From the NCBI GenBank assembly GCA_965153455.1, contig OZ234502.1, positions 12,989,495 to 13,053,494 of the forward strand: a DNA stretch of 64,000 bases, read 5' to 3'. Shown in pieces: positions 1 through 13,089 of this stretch; position 1 is the stretch's first letter, and the number at the start of each line of letters is the position of its first letter. The notes under the pieces were generated by a model. That model saw only the letters and a list, made by a program, of their open reading frames with translations. It did not search any database and was not told the DNA's origin. The DNA comes from Sphagnum compactum. Lineage: Eukaryota; Bryophyta; Sphagnopsida; Sphagnales. The position numbers and the translations under genes were made by a program.

Positions 1-2897
1 CAAATTGTTCAATGAAACTCCATGGCAAAGCTCCACAATCAAACTTGTAATACCCACATGTGAATCACAAAATATGTAATGTTTATTTGGACTAATTGTG
101 CAATACCCTATACATTTCCATTTATGTATTTAGATGACATATATTGAATCTAATAAATAGAAGAAGCAAAAGAGAAAAAAAGAAAAAAAGAAGGGAAAAA
201 GAAGAAGAAGAAATAATAATAATATAATAATAATAAAGAAGCTAAAGAAAGCCTTACAAAACAATAATAAATCCTAATAAATCATTTAACAATGAAGCTA
301 TTGCATTTCCTTATGCATTTTCCCATTGTTAACTTAAATTTATAATATTACATGAAGGTATTATAATCATTTAAATATTAAATCTTATCTATGACTAAAG
401 TTTTCAACAACATGAAGGTATTACACTTTGTTGCCCACCCTTCATTTAAACCCCCACTTAATTAAATGGCAATTGACAATTTTATAATGTACCCCAAATG
501 TAGTTGATATTATAATAGAGCTTTGTGCAATACTTGCATTCAAGGTCCACCTTTGGAAAAGGGCACCTTGTTTCTTCCTATAATCATTAGTTGTCTTAAA
601 TGCCATCCCCTTCAAAATAAGCATAGTTACCCATTGTTCTTTCAAATTTGGCATGCACTCCACATGTGCCCTTGTTATGCCATCATTAACTTCCCCACGT
701 GGATGACCCCAACTTCATATGGGTGTGCCAGAAATGAGCCCAACCCTAGATGAATACCATTTCACAATATTCATATTTTGCTAACCAATGTAATCTCCCC
801 ATGATTTTGAGTTACCAAGTTAACAATTCCACATTAAGCTTTATGTTGTTCTTTACCAAGAGCACTTGCCATTGATGAGGATCGTGACAAGGCAAATGAA
901 ATGCTACTAACCTATCTAACATGTTAGGAAAAAGAACCCATGCCAATGATGATTTCCTCCAATCCATTGCTCTAAATTCTAAACCTCCAAATCTAAATGC
1001 ATACATAGTTTTCCAAAAACCTTTACATAAAAATCAGTTTGGATAACTTGTGGTGGTTCTATGCAATTGAAAGTTCAAAAGTTTAAAAAAATTAAGTTTG
1101 AAAATTTTGAAATTTTTAGAATGGAAAAAACAAACAATTTTTTCCTACAACATCCTTTCAACATAGGATCTGCAGAAAGAGGAAGTGACAAAGAACCTAT
1201 GTTTAGGGTTCTTAAACTTCTCATATGCACTTCTGAAAGCTTTGCCAGGATGATGATGCCATATCTAGACCATTGAGAGATCTTATGTTGCTTGCACAAT
1301 TTGGATATTCAAGCTCCTAAAGCAATGTCAAATTTTATTTAGAGCAATGAAGCTATGACAAAGGCTGAAAAAGATTGAATTGCCAATGCTTGCAAAAGAT
1401 TCCATAAAAAAAAAAAAACCCAAGGACGCATTGTCTTGAGGAATTGAACATGAAAATTGAGGGAGCTTGTTGGATTTAAAAGATCTTCAAGCTTGCAAAA
1501 TAATCATGGCAAGTTTTTTCATTGTCCTTAAGCGATAAAAATTTCATTCTTGGAAAGAGCAGTTCACTGCCATAGGCGGCCTTTGGGCTTGGGAGTAGCT
1601 CCAAGCTCCACATTACGATGCAAAATTTGGCACATTGCCATTGCTAGAGTGAAGGTATTGAATTTGATGCATACCTTCATGTGACTCAATGGTGCATCTT
1701 CCATACTTGCTTCTAGACCTAGTTGTCTACTATCTTTTTTCGTAGCTTCTAAACACGAGCCACATAAAAAATGGTCGCAAAAGATCTTCTTGGTTTGTTC
1801 AATGTACATAGATGTACATTCTTCCAGGAAGAACATATTGGTGTTACTGTGATGGAGATGACAAAAATCAAACCATGAATCAAATGGAGAAGAGAAATCA
1901 CCACCATGCAAACGAGAGAGAACCACCTCAACCACCTAAATACATAATTCAGTCTAGAACCACCTTTAGAATTGTGTTTGGGATGGTCCATGGACGACCA
2001 TACAAAGGGTTCCAAAAAATCCCCCATATACCAATTCTAATTATTTGTCATTGGAATTCCTTGAAATTTTCCATCACTATAATTAATTATGAGACACTAT
2101 GTTTTTCAACCTAAGCTAATGATAAGGTCATGAATTGTGAGGACATAATTGTGATTAATATTAATTATTAGTTGAAACCAAAGTGGATTTTTTTTATTGG
2201 TGTGTGATGGCTTTTTTGATAAGCCCATTACCAAATATAAATAATTGCCCTAGGGGGACATTAATAAAGAAAGTAGAAAATATTTGAGTAAAAATATAGG
2301 ATGCAATATATTGGTTGTTGGGTAAAAAAATATAAATTAATTTGTTAGAATATAGATATAATTAATTCAAATAATCAATTTTAATTATAATATAATATAT
2401 GTAATAATCTAAAATAATGGATTATAATTAATATAGGGTGGATTTGATATGTATATATTAGATAATTAGATAATAATAGGGTGATAAAAAATAGGTTGAA
2501 CAATTGTCTAATATCCCTTAAAAATGGTCGTTTAATGCACATAGATCCTAAAATTTACAATAAATGTCCCCTAGGATAATTACATTACATGGACACCACT
2601 AAATTAAAATATTATGTGTTCTTTTATTTTGTTGTAGGTGTATAGGTAAGAATAGGTAGATTTTAGGCAAAGGATATGGGATAAGAGGGGATGTAATGAA
2701 AGGTTCAATTACGTGATGAAATTAAAAAGTGCAAAATCATTTTTGTCACTTTCAATTTAACAAGTAACTAAATTATTACTTGTCCTGTGATGTAATTATT
2801 TGTGAAATGTCAATGATTTCTTCAAGCATATCTATTATTCTGGCCATGGATGGTCATTCATTCAAATCAGATTGCATACACAATAAACCTATATGTA
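1..2897. other. AT-rich intergenic sequence, no gene seen
   Basis: No convincing gene is visible. Short open frames on both strands lack recognisable domains, splice sites or continuity. A purine-only tract followed by AAT repeats lies at about 161-235. The sequence is otherwise AT-rich spacer up to the start of the Helitron pair. Confidence 0.6.
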
Positions 2898-2904
2898 TCT
2901 TATA

Positions 2905-3442
2905 TCCTATATATAAAAGCTACAGTGGTGTGTGTCCGTCTGTGTGTCACAAGACGTTCTGTGTTTTAACATTACGCCGGAACCGGCGACAGTTAGGGCA
3001 GTTGGGAAACATTTTTGAAAAGCAAATCATATATATGAAGATGCCTGGTGAAGGAGCGGATGACAGGTGACGGGGTGAGGGGGGGGGGGGCCAGAACGGG
3101 GCGGGGGGGGGGGGCAGCACGAGCGGTTTTCTGAGTTTCACCCTGTCTTTCTTTTTTCCTGAGCCGCTCCACTGCTACTACATAGATTTTCACTGCTCCT
3201 ACCTGTCCAGCTGCTATAAACCTCTCGAACCTTGTGCATTAAATGCTGAGATTCAGCGTTTCGTACTGAGTTTCAGCATTCCATAGTGAGATTTAATAAA
3301 ATTTCTTTACTTTACGGATACCATTAAAAGAGGGGTTAGGGGGCGAAAGGAGGCCCAAAGATGGTGAATTTGTGAATATCTCTAATACCCACCCGGGCGG
3401 GGGGGAGCTTGACGGGTGCATTATGCACCGGGTTCACACTAG
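2905..3442 (+). mobile_element. Non-autonomous Helitron (inner, nested)
   Basis: The element starts TCCTATATATAAAAGC after an A and ends CTAG before a T, as Helitrons do. A perfect hairpin GGTGCATTATGCACC (3415-3429) sits nine bases before CTAG. There are no terminal inverted repeats and no target duplication, also as expected. The 538-bp body has no coding and includes two long G runs (about 3078-3115) that could form G-quadruplexes. It lies seven bases inside the outer element. The same internal sequence recurs, inverted, at 26340-26800. Confidence 0.82.
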
Positions 3443-3616
3443 TATAAAAGCAAATGTGGTGTCTGTGTGTCCGTCTGTGTGTCACAAGACGTTCTGCGTT
3501 TTAACATTACGCCGGAACCGGTGGCAATTAGGGTAGTTGGGAAACATCTTTGAAAAGCAAATTCTTAGAAATTGCCATGAACCGAGGTGGCCAGTACCCG
3601 GTCCAGACCTCGAGAC

Positions 3617-3723
3617 GGACCTAAAACGAAGTTCCCAGAAAGAAAACCCATTGTTGGGGACCTGAAACGAGGTCCTCAGAAAGAAAACCCGTCGTTGGGG
3701 ACCTGAAACGAGGTCCTCAGAGA
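3617..3723 (+). repeat. 41-bp tandem repeat, about 2.6 copies
   Basis: GGACCT-AAACGA units start at 3617, 3658 and 3699, an exact 41-base spacing, followed in the first two copies by CAGAAAGAAAACCC. The repeat is inside the outer Helitron. Confidence 0.8.
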
Positions 3724-3818
3724 GGCCAAAAAAAACAGCGGCCAGGGCAGCCGCTGCGGGGGGCCGGGCGAGGTGCCACGGGTGGCTGGAGTGGCGTAGC
3801 CATGGGTCACAACACTCG

Positions 3819-6800
3819 TAAAACATAATATGTGTTTATGGTCCTTGGTATCCAATTTTGTATCCACAAGCTCCAAAAACTTGTTATCTAACCTTGATAA
3901 TCAAAATTCTTCAAAAAACAATAAAACTTTTATATAGAACAAAAGATGATTGCATTGTGAACCTCTTCTTTACATTGGACATAATTCAACCTCAAATTAA
4001 TATTATCAAATAATATTAAATAATTGGGATTTGTGGCCTTATTATGGAATTCACCATGGTAATTAAAAAACCAATTCATTTGTTAGTTCAACAATTTTAA
4101 GTGTCTCCATATATTATAAAAATTATAAATTTTTATTTTAATTGCTTAGTTGTTGAAGTACAAGTCTCCCCTTTCTTCTAAAGTATTTTTCTTTCAAATA
4201 AATGAATTTAATACAATTTTAGCTCTAAGTTTGAAGTCTAGTATGACCCAACACCCACACACCAATCACCATTTTTTTCATTTTGAGGTCATCTAGTTCG
4301 ATGAACCACAATTTTTAGAACCCATGGCACATTTTCAAACCCCTTGGCAATGGGGAGGTCAAAAACCCAATGAAAGAAATGTGATGTCCATACATCATCC
4401 ATCCATGGTGGTGGGTTTGTGGGTGTTGGTTCACTTTGGCCATCTTTTTATTATATAACACATCCAAACATTTTTGTTTTGAATGTGGTTTACAATTTGA
4501 AATGTTTCAATATAGGATCCATTGTGTCCATCCCATTCTAAAAACACTTACAATTAATTGGTATTAGGATGACATTTATTGACATATAATTCAAACTTAT
4601 CTTCACTTATGAAACGTTGCTACATTGAATAGTTAAGTCACCAATTGAAACTCATCAATGATGAAGTTGATGTATTTTCAAACTCTTTCCAATAATAATT
4701 TTGTTGTTGATCCTAGTATGTTTAACCTTGATTGTAATTAAAGCATGGAATCAATATCCATGATGTTTGGCCTTGATATGCATACCATTTAATGATACCA
4801 CTCCAAATACATTGGCACACATGTAATTTTTTCGCCCACAAAACTAACATATATTATTAAAACAAAATTTAAAAAATGTTTTAACAATTTTCCTTTTTGT
4901 GGTGTACCAAAATCAATCCATTGTTGTCATATTCTTTATTTTTAATTTTGTAGGTCAAAGTATTTCCAAGAAGAGCATCTACCAAGTTATTTTCAAAAGA
5001 TTTGTGCACAAGGAATTTGTTTCTGGAAAGACAACAACCCTTGAGTTGCAATATGTTTTAATGATATATTCTTGCCACGGCTTCAACTTCATTGAGGAAC
5101 TCATTAACATTTTTCTGGAATGGTGTTGAACATATAGGTGTGATTGCAAACTCTTCCCCATTTTCTGGCACTCCTTACAAACATTTGAAGACAAGCAAGT
5201 TCAAAATCCATTCAGGAATACAAGGAATGTATCAAATTGTTCATTCATTGAATGATATGTTCAATAAAATAAATATTAAATTTTGGGCATATGAATCTAA
5301 TAAGGATTAGATATAAATACCTTGTACATTATTCCATTAAATCCTTGGCCCAAAATCAATTTTGAATGAAAGTTTTTAGTGGATGTCTTCAATGCATTGA
5401 ATGTATAAAATTAAAATGGTTGGTAATTAAATTTGAAGGTATTGAACTTAAATAACCTTGCATTTACATAAACATTACTTTAATAAAAGACTTTTTCAAA
5501 TGCATTTAGTCTTGTGTTTATCTTTATGAAAATATTTATTGGGCTAGAAAATGGAATGCATTAGAGTTATTTAAAACAAAATATCCCCAGAATTACCCTC
5601 TTGAGAATTACACTCAATGTGATCATGCACTTCATATAACATTCGAAATTGAAAGATATTTTATATCGTAAACAAAATGGAATATGTCTTGTATTTGGTT
5701 CACATTCCTTTTGAAACCTAATTCATGTTTTGAAAAGTGTGTAGTGCTTTTAAGATAGATATTTGTTAATAGTTTCACATATATGACATGTTTAATATAG
5801 TGTGCCAATGATCACCAAACTTTCATGTAGCCTTTGAAAATTATTTCATAACGATGTCTTCATACTTTTTCAAACTACAAACAATGACATAACACACAAA
5901 TTTATAATGTCAAAAGTTGAAGTAGCCTCCTAAGTCTAAGAAATAAGTCTGGAAAAAAAAAAACAAAGTTTGAAAGTGTAGATTGCAAATTATGCGAGTC
6001 ACCTATGAAGAGGCATGAAAGAAAGGTTTTTGTAATCTTAATACCATTATCACTTTTTCTTGTAGTGTCGAAATTGAGGTTAAAGAATATTGTTGGGCAA
6101 AATAAACTCCAAGGGATTTGAAAATGCGCTTTAACAGTTTGCAAGCATGTAGGGTTATCACTTGTTGAAGGTGTGTTGAGAACCAACCTACACCAACACA
6201 ACACATGCGCGAAACTAGGTAAGATGTTTATAGCTTTGAAGTTTGAAGAAAATTTCATTATTATTGATAATAAATTTCTATGATCACCTATATTGTGCAT
6301 GTTGTCCTATGAGCCTTGTACTATAAAAATCCTCATCTTTTCTCCATGACAAAAAAAATTACATTTGAACTTTTTTATATACAATTTGTCAAGTCCCAAG
6401 GAAAAAGTTGCAACAAATACATATGTTCCTAACATATAGAAAAAATGAACATAACAAAAATATTAAAAATGCATGAGCAAATCAATCCCATCCAAATTTT
6501 GTAATTCATGACAACTATTGAGCTATTTTTTAGTACCATTCAACTTTGAATGCACAAGAATTTCACATGTTGCTAATTTCCATAATGCAAACAAGTTAAT
6601 GTCTATTGTTAGTGGATAGGTTATAATTGTAATCCATTAAGGTCTTGAATAAATTGAATTTCTCCTTCCATAATATTGTCATTTGATAATTATGAACTAA
6701 TTTGTCAAACTATGACATTTAATCCTACGAGCTTTTCAAGTTTGATATACACATATGTAACACACCCAATCCAAAGTTCAACAATTTAAGATATACATGG

Positions 6801-6879
6801 ATGGGGGCAATCAATTTGATATGGAATATGAATTTCATCATATGAACAAACAATGTGAATTGTGAAAAAAAAATGCAGA
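3819..6879. other. AT-rich intergenic sequence, no gene seen
   Basis: I see no gene, RNA or clear repeat here. Open frames such as 4899-5129(+) and 5902-6300(-) are low-complexity readings of AT-rich DNA with no recognisable domain. Confidence 0.55.
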
Positions 6880-8445
6880 TTAAAGATACATGTTTTTTGG
6901 ATTGTTCAAGGAGAACAAAAATTTGTGACCATGATCACCATGCATTACTCCCAAGCTTGTTGCTTTTGCAAGTTTGAGAATTTTGCAAATGTCAACAAAT
7001 GTTGGTTGTTTTTCTAGGTTTCGATCCCAACAACTAGTGATGCAAAATTGCAAGTCTTTTGGACAATCACTTGGCAAAGGTGGTCTAATATCAAGTTCTT
7101 TTATCTTGGCATGAAGAGTAACTTGTGATTCATTGGTGAAAGGCACATCATTAGTGAGAATTTCTGAACATACCATGTCAAAATTCCATACATTAGCCTT
7201 TGGAGGAAAATTCAAACCATTGTTTGCATGCTTTGGTTCTTGGTTGAATACTTCTGGTGCAGCATATACAATTGTGCCTTTTTCTGCAGTCTGGATTGAT
7301 GAAGTTGCAGACATGTTGTAAAATTTTGATGTCCCAAAATCGGCTAACTTCACATGCACATAACCTTCAAGAATGTTTGTGTTAGGTTGCACAAGAATGT
7401 TTGTCGTCTTCAAGTCCCTATGGACAATCTTCCTTGGTTTCTTGTTGTGGAAATATTGCATGGCATTTGCAATTTGTAACATTATGTCAATTGCCACATA
7501 CAATTCAAATGGTTTGCCACCATTTCTCTCAACTAGGTGTTGAATGTAGGTGTAAAGGTCTATTGGCATCCATTCCATTATGATGTGAGACCTATTCTCA
7601 TGCTCCCAATACCATAAGAATTGAACTATGTGTGGATAATTGCAACTTTGTGTGATGGTCGCTTCTTTTTTGTCAATGTACTTTAATGCTTTTAATGCAC
7701 ATTTTTGTTGCAACCATGTGACCTTGCCGACATTGCCAAATGCACCACCACCCAAAGGCTTGCCCCATATTACCTCCTTCAATAAAGAGTCCACATTTTT
7801 TCAATTTGGTTATCATCTTCAATGTGTGACAACAAGTAGACTGAAAGAATGTATTCTCGGTCTTGGTTAGGAATAGTTTATCCACTACTAGCATGATTTA
7901 TCTTCACTTCTAGAAGCTTGGTAAGTAGACACTCCATATCATTTTGAGTTGCTTTTTGCAAAGAGCTACTTTCTTTTGATAACTTTTCAAAAAGGTCTTC
8001 ATGTTCTTTCACAACTTTTGTTACATGTTCCAAATTTTTAGACTTTGTTAGGTTTGAATCAAGAATTGCAATCTTTAGCATGCCTATCCAAAAGCGAAGG
8101 TCTAGCAAAATTTGTAACACCTCTTCTTTGATGTTTGCTAAGGTTGTAATATCAAGTCATGATGATTGTTTACATATGCATTTCAACACTAGGTCATCCG
8201 CATGTTTCATCACCAAGTTCACTTCTCTAAAAGCTCTCCTTTGAGAAAATCTTGCACCAATTGACAATTTGCTAAGATCTTCTAGCACATTCCTTGTCTT
8301 TCTAAGGTGTTTTATCAAGTATTTACACAACTCTTTGTTGAGTTGAATTTTTTTTAGAATCCATTATTAAAACTTCAGTTCTACTCATTATTGCAATAAG
8401 TGCTCTTCCAACTATGCTAGTTATCAAGTTTAGCTTCAACAATGT
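6880..8445 (-). pseudogene. Broken kinase gene with N-terminal helical domain (MLKL-like)
   Basis: The kinase half (about 7794-6880) is open for about 300 codons: glycine loop GGGAFG, ATP-binding Lys in CALKAL (about residue 35), HRDLK (125-129), DFG (152-154) and APE. The subdomain IX Asp, normally in DxWSFG, reads NVWNFD, so key residues are changed. Upstream in the same direction is a helical region (LCKYLIKHLRK; later KEHEDLFEKLSKESSSL) of the kind that precedes kinase domains in plant MLKL-like or MCA-like proteins. That assignment is by resemblance only. Breaks: a frameshift near 8350, an in-frame TGA near 8158, a TAA at about 7877, and a frameshift between MWTLY and KEVIWGK near 7785. 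The kinase frame has no ATG of its own at its start. I infer a decayed gene that once encoded a HeLo/four-helix-type domain plus kinase. Confidence 0.75.
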
Positions 8446-9858
8446 GTTGTTATGTTATTGTAACTACAATTATGATTTCACCCAAAATCTACCAATGGAA
8501 AGGGATTGGTCAAGGACTCCAATGCTTGTAAACTACTCTCACAACAAAAATGAACACTCAAAACATTCATATCAAACATCACACCACATCTTTCCTTAGC
8601 AACTATTGATTAGTCCACAATACGTTTTGCTATGAAATCATTCAATCAATAACACAAACTAGTCTAGCTTGAATGTGAATCTAAACTGCAAATATGGTTA
8701 CTAGTCATCCTATTAATATTGTTGTAATTATTGAATCCATCCTTCATAGTAAAGAGCAAACCAGCACCCACTACTTTGTGCTTTATGTTGGGTAAAGGTC
8801 TAAACCTAGACCCTTCCCCTATACATAATGCCCTGAAAGCAAGGCTTTAAGGAAAAGGGACCTCCCTAAGAAAACATGTTTCATGGACAGGAAAGCCTGG
8901 AAGAGAAACTTCCGTATAGGAGAAGGGCCTGAGTACAGGCCCTTCTGTGATTTGAGATCTGTGCCCGAGGCCAGTAGGGTTGAATTTGGACTCTAAGACC
9001 TGATTTAGTCTGAGGGCAAGAAGGTGAAATAGTTATAATGTTTAGAAGAAACCCTAATTTCTTACAGATGTTGCATTTCTTTGCGATTGTTACCATGGGA
9101 CATGCTGTGTTGTTCACTAAAGGCACTGCAGAATTGCTGGCCTCTTGAGTAGGAAGACTTTGGTTACAACACCATAATATCCAAAGGTAAATATTGTGTA
9201 CTAGTAAAATAGGATGCCAAATAGAACATCCTCAAAGAATGAGACTAAATTGACAAGGAAGACATAGAAAGAATGCATGAGTAGTTGAAGATTAGAGGGT
9301 CAAATGTTAATTGGGGGGATCTCAAGCAGACTTTTATTCACATCCTGCTCCTGACCTTTTGGAACCTCCTTGTGACTCTTGTTTTTCATTCTCACTCAAC
9401 CAATCCCTAACTGTTGTGAAGTAGAGGACCATGCATCATCATTGCATTGTTGATTTTGAACATTCAGCTCCTTATTGGATCCCATGTTTTAATATCCCAA
9501 AAGGCTATATTAGTACATGCCAAGATCTAGATTCTTCAGCCATTTTGCATGTCATCACATACTTGAGCAATGGCAGATTTTGAGCAGACAGTAGTGCAAA
9601 CTTTTGGGACTTGTGAGATACCAACTTTTTACCAACAGGTCTACAATCTACCAGAGAAATTGGAAGCTCACAAGAAGAATCTTAAAATACTACCAACATC
9701 TTGCTACTTTGTGTTTGTTTACCCAAGTGACATACTTACCGGGATAGTCCATCCTGTGCTACATAAAAGAAATGGCAAATCACCCCATCTGAAGTTTGTG
9801 AGCATCCAATAGCCTGTAACCCACACATGCAATGATGGAGTCACTCTTGTTCAAGAGA
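8446..9858. other. Intergenic sequence, no gene seen
   Basis: Somewhat more GC-balanced around 8760-9150, possibly an old transposon or LTR fragment, but no paired ends were found. The frame at 9570-9812(+) has no recognisable domain and no splice context. It lies beyond the 3' end of the NOL12 gene. Confidence 0.4.
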
Positions 9859-12800
9859 CTATTTCCTTCTCCCACCCTTCTTTGCCCGCTGATTCTTGGG
9901 CACTGACCTTTCCCTCCTTGTAAGCTTTTTGGTTCTCTTCTGAGAAACTACCCTTTGCTTTTTGTTAACAGATACAGCCTTTTTGGGAAGAGTGGTCCCC
10001 AAAGGCATGCCAGGGCGCTTCCCTAACATGGTGCTGGGAGGCCTGTCATGACATTGCATGTAGTCTGTGTGATCATCAGGCTCCAAGCTACACGTAGTAA
10101 CAATTACCGTGGTGTCACCATCATCATACGTCGTGGTCCCTGCAATTGAACTATACATCAATCACTCCTGCTGAATTACATCACAAGTCTTATTTGACAA
10201 TTCAAGATGATCAAAATAACCATAAGGGCACAGTTTGCAAACAGACCACATTTAGAGCTTAGATTCACAAGACAGTAAAAGTGGACTAATCAAATGTTCT
10301 ACATGCAGAAGGTTGGGCAAGTTTTGAAATGAGTTGATATCCTTCATCTAAGCTATTCACTGATTTATTTGATTTTGCAATAATCATTAAGGTTTGGGTA
10401 AATTCTGGTGTTGGTCTGGTATTGACTTTTGAACATACAAGCCAGTCCTGGTATCAGGGAACTTAAGAAAACTTTCATACCAGTCCGGTCCTTGTATTGG
10501 GTCCAAGACTGATTTTTGGCTGGTGTGAGGCAGGTATATGTATATACATATATAGATGGTATTGAGGCTAGTATAAAACTGGCACAAGGTATAACCTCAA
10601 CTCCCTACCAGACTCATACTGGTGTAAGACTGACATTGCCTCAGCTCATACCAGACTGGTAGGGTACTTACTACCAGTGTTGATACCAGGTGCAGGACTA
10701 AATATAACAGACTGAGCTGGTAAATTCTATAATATTTTAAGTTTTATTTTTGGAAAATGAAACCCCAACAGAAAATCAAACTTGAATTGCCTTTTTATGT
10801 CCTAGACATGTCCTTCTGAAAAAAATTATACTTTGATAAAGGATTAAATATGAAAATTTTGGGTCCATGGTCTTCTTTGTGATTATTCAACAGCATATTG
10901 TGAACCTACACTGAAGGGACATTACTCCCACCAGGAACCTACCTGTCAGACAATAACTCTCATGAGAATCAAGACATCTCCATACTCACGAGTAAGAAAG
11001 CTGGAAGAAGGTGAAAAAAAATCCTTGAAGTTAAAAGATGACTTCCAAATAAGGACTTTCAGAACTGGGGAGAAGGAATGACACAAAAGGGACTAACTAT
11101 AACAAAGAAACAATAAAAACAAGCAGTATGAACAAAAGTGGCAGTCTCTCACTTGTTCAGGGACCATCAGCAGTAATATGTATGATGGAGACTTAATCTA
11201 TCACAACTTCCCCACTGCCCTCATCAGCTCCCTCCCTACAGTGGCTATGGGTAAGTGTAACCACTAAACTCATACTGAGTTTCTGTTGCACGTCCAGAAG
11301 CAATGGGAAGGCCATGATAGCCAGTGACTAAGAACAGGCCAACATAGAAGGGGGAAAAACATAGAGAAAAGAAGAGAGGAAAACAAAAAAAGCACACACA
11401 AAAAGAAGAGAAAACATCAAATAACAGGCATGAGGGGTAAACAAATGAGGACAATGGATAAGTCGATGATAGTAACTACAATGGTAGTAAAAAGTGGAGA
11501 GGTGGGTATGGAGGTGCTGTGCTTGCAGAATTGGAAGGTAAACTTGAATTCTGCAGAGACAAGATACTCACCAGAAACTTTCAAATTTTCGTTGTCATCT
11601 TTCTCTACTTCTTCACCCTCATTCAATACCTCATCAGCATCACATTCCCCTTGGTTTCCTTGAGCAAGCTTCATTGCAGCTCGTCTCTGCAAACAGATGC
11701 AAATAAGCTGTTACAAGACTGAAAAATCCCAAGAAAGCAACCCATCCACAAAAATTAGGTGAAGATGTCTGCATAGAACAGGCAACACATTTCACTGTGC
11801 TGGCTCCAATTTTCCTGATACAGCTGACTACAATGTGCTCCAACAAACTCACTGGAAAAAACAACCCTGGTAAATTTTAGACGCATTGTGGCAGATAAGA
11901 AGAGACTTGTGACTACAACCATGAAATAGACCAAATCACTAGAATGCAGCACAATGGCCATGGATCCAACAGTGCAATAACTGTATTGAAGGTTCAACAG
12001 AAAAGACAGGGAACTGAATACCTCTTTCCGCAGCTGTAGGCGTTTTTGCCTCTCTTTAACTTGCTTTTCAGCTTCTGCAACCTTCCGTCTCTTATTCTTC
12101 CTCTTTCGAAACCCAGTCAAGTATTCTCTGTTTAGTTTCAAGTGTTCTACATCAGCCTTAGAATCTTCATTCCATCATCTAAATTTCAAAAATCAAGACC
12201 TTTGAGAAATATTTTCCTGTTTCTAATCCAAAGAATATCTGTTTGTAATGAATGACCCAGCCACTGGAACATATCTGCAAGACTCCAGAAAAAACTCCAC
12301 TGCAAGACTTTGACAGTAACTATTTTGTCAGTTCCAGCAAAACCACAACTAACATGACAAGAATGAGTGCAGTCTTGTTCAAGACTCACTCGAACAAGAC
12401 TCACTTCACAAAATATTGTACATTCCTCACCTTCAGCCATTGGGAAATCCTCAATTTCGGAAGGTAATCACATTGTGCAACAAGAAAACAAGGTTCAAAG
12501 TCAATGCTGCAACTTTTGAGGAATAATGAACACGACCAGGAGAATAGCATGGTGTGATTTTGAGCTGATCGCAACAAGAACATTAGTTCGAACGTTAGAC
12601 TATTTTACACCTGAAATACCGATCCGTTCGCACCCTTCATCCTTGAAACCCTAATTACTGCAGCTTAAGATGCTCTCAAACATCTGTCACTACACCGGCG
12701 AGCTTGTGCCTGTGTCTCCCAAAATCTCCCACCGAGTTTCACAACCTGCACTCTACCTAAAAAAAGGGGCATACCACAACATACACGGGTCCTGGAAAAT

Positions 12801-13089
12801 GGAGGCAGCGGCGTCGATTGATGGAGGTAAAATAGGAAAAAGTGCCGAAGCGACCTACGCAAAAAACCTCACAGGCCCCTGCGCCGTTACACAATGAACT
12901 TCCTATTTCCAAGGGCCGCACACAAAAAAGGCCATGTGGCATCAAAAGAAGCCCAGGAGAGGGAGGAGAGACAAAAATGTACGTTCGAGCAGCGTCATCG
13001 AAGACAGCAACAACCGACTTGTTTTTGCGCGCACGCTTTGCAACGTGATGTCCACCTCGAACAGCCTCCCCCTCGCCTTCTTCCTCCAT
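9859..13089 (-). CDS. NOL12: NOL12/RRP17-type nucleolar rRNA-processing protein
   Basis: Four exons join in frame (minus strand): 13089-12983, 12127-12022, 11686-11572 and 10139-9859, giving 609 nt and 202 residues. Exon 1 begins with an acidic stretch, then KRARKNKSVVAVFDDAART. Exon 2 gives EYLTGFRKRKNKRRK, the hallmark of the NOL12/Nop25/RRP17 family. Exon 3 gives RRAAMKLAQGN and an acidic segment. Exon 4 opens with GTTTYDDGDTTVIVTT, the conserved plant C-terminal motif, and ends in a basic, nuclear-localisation-like tail (KKLTRRER, KKGGRRK). All junctions are GT-AG with matching phases. The family acts in the nucleolus in pre-rRNA processing; yeast Rrp17 is a 5'-3' exonuclease linked to 60S maturation. 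A telo-box lies about 345 bp upstream. No break is seen, so it looks functional. Its promoter and exon 1 have a diverged copy at 45.7-46.4 kb. Confidence 0.88.
10390..10720. repeat. Degenerate ACCAGTC/GACTGGT repeat in NOL12 intron 3
   Basis: Many variants of ACCAGTCTGGTA and its complement recur through this block (for example near 10440, 10485, 10600, 10650 and 10665). It shares CTGGTAGGGTACT with position 59215. It reads as a decayed short-unit repeat, not coding. Confidence 0.5.

Larger units (their letters stand above)
2898..3818 (+). mobile_element. Non-autonomous Helitron (outer, interrupted)
   Basis: The left end TCTTATA (2898-2904) follows an A. The element resumes at 3443 with TATAAAAGC after a second Helitron is excluded, giving a joined left end TCTTATATATAAAAGC. 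Bases 3452-3563 closely match the first 100 bases of the inner element, including the ACATTACGCCGGAACCGG stretch. The right end has a short hairpin (TGGC-GTA-GCCA, 3792-3802), then 12 bases, then CTCG followed by T. Helitrons normally end in CTRR inside an A/T target, so the terminal CTCG is one base off and the right end is less certain than the left. No Rep/helicase coding is present. It contains a 41-bp tandem repeat. Confidence 0.7.

Noticed and set aside
1564-2027. Minus-strand frames of 123 and 92 codons
   Set aside because: No domain, no consistent splice context and overlapping frames; insufficient to call a gene.
3078-3115. Long G runs as evidence of a functional G-quadruplex
   Set aside because: They lie in a transposon body and homopolymer lengths may be sequencing artefacts; noted only as a composition feature.
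9570-9812. 80-codon plus-strand frame
   Set aside because: No recognisable family and no adjacent exons; convergent with the 3' end of NOL12.
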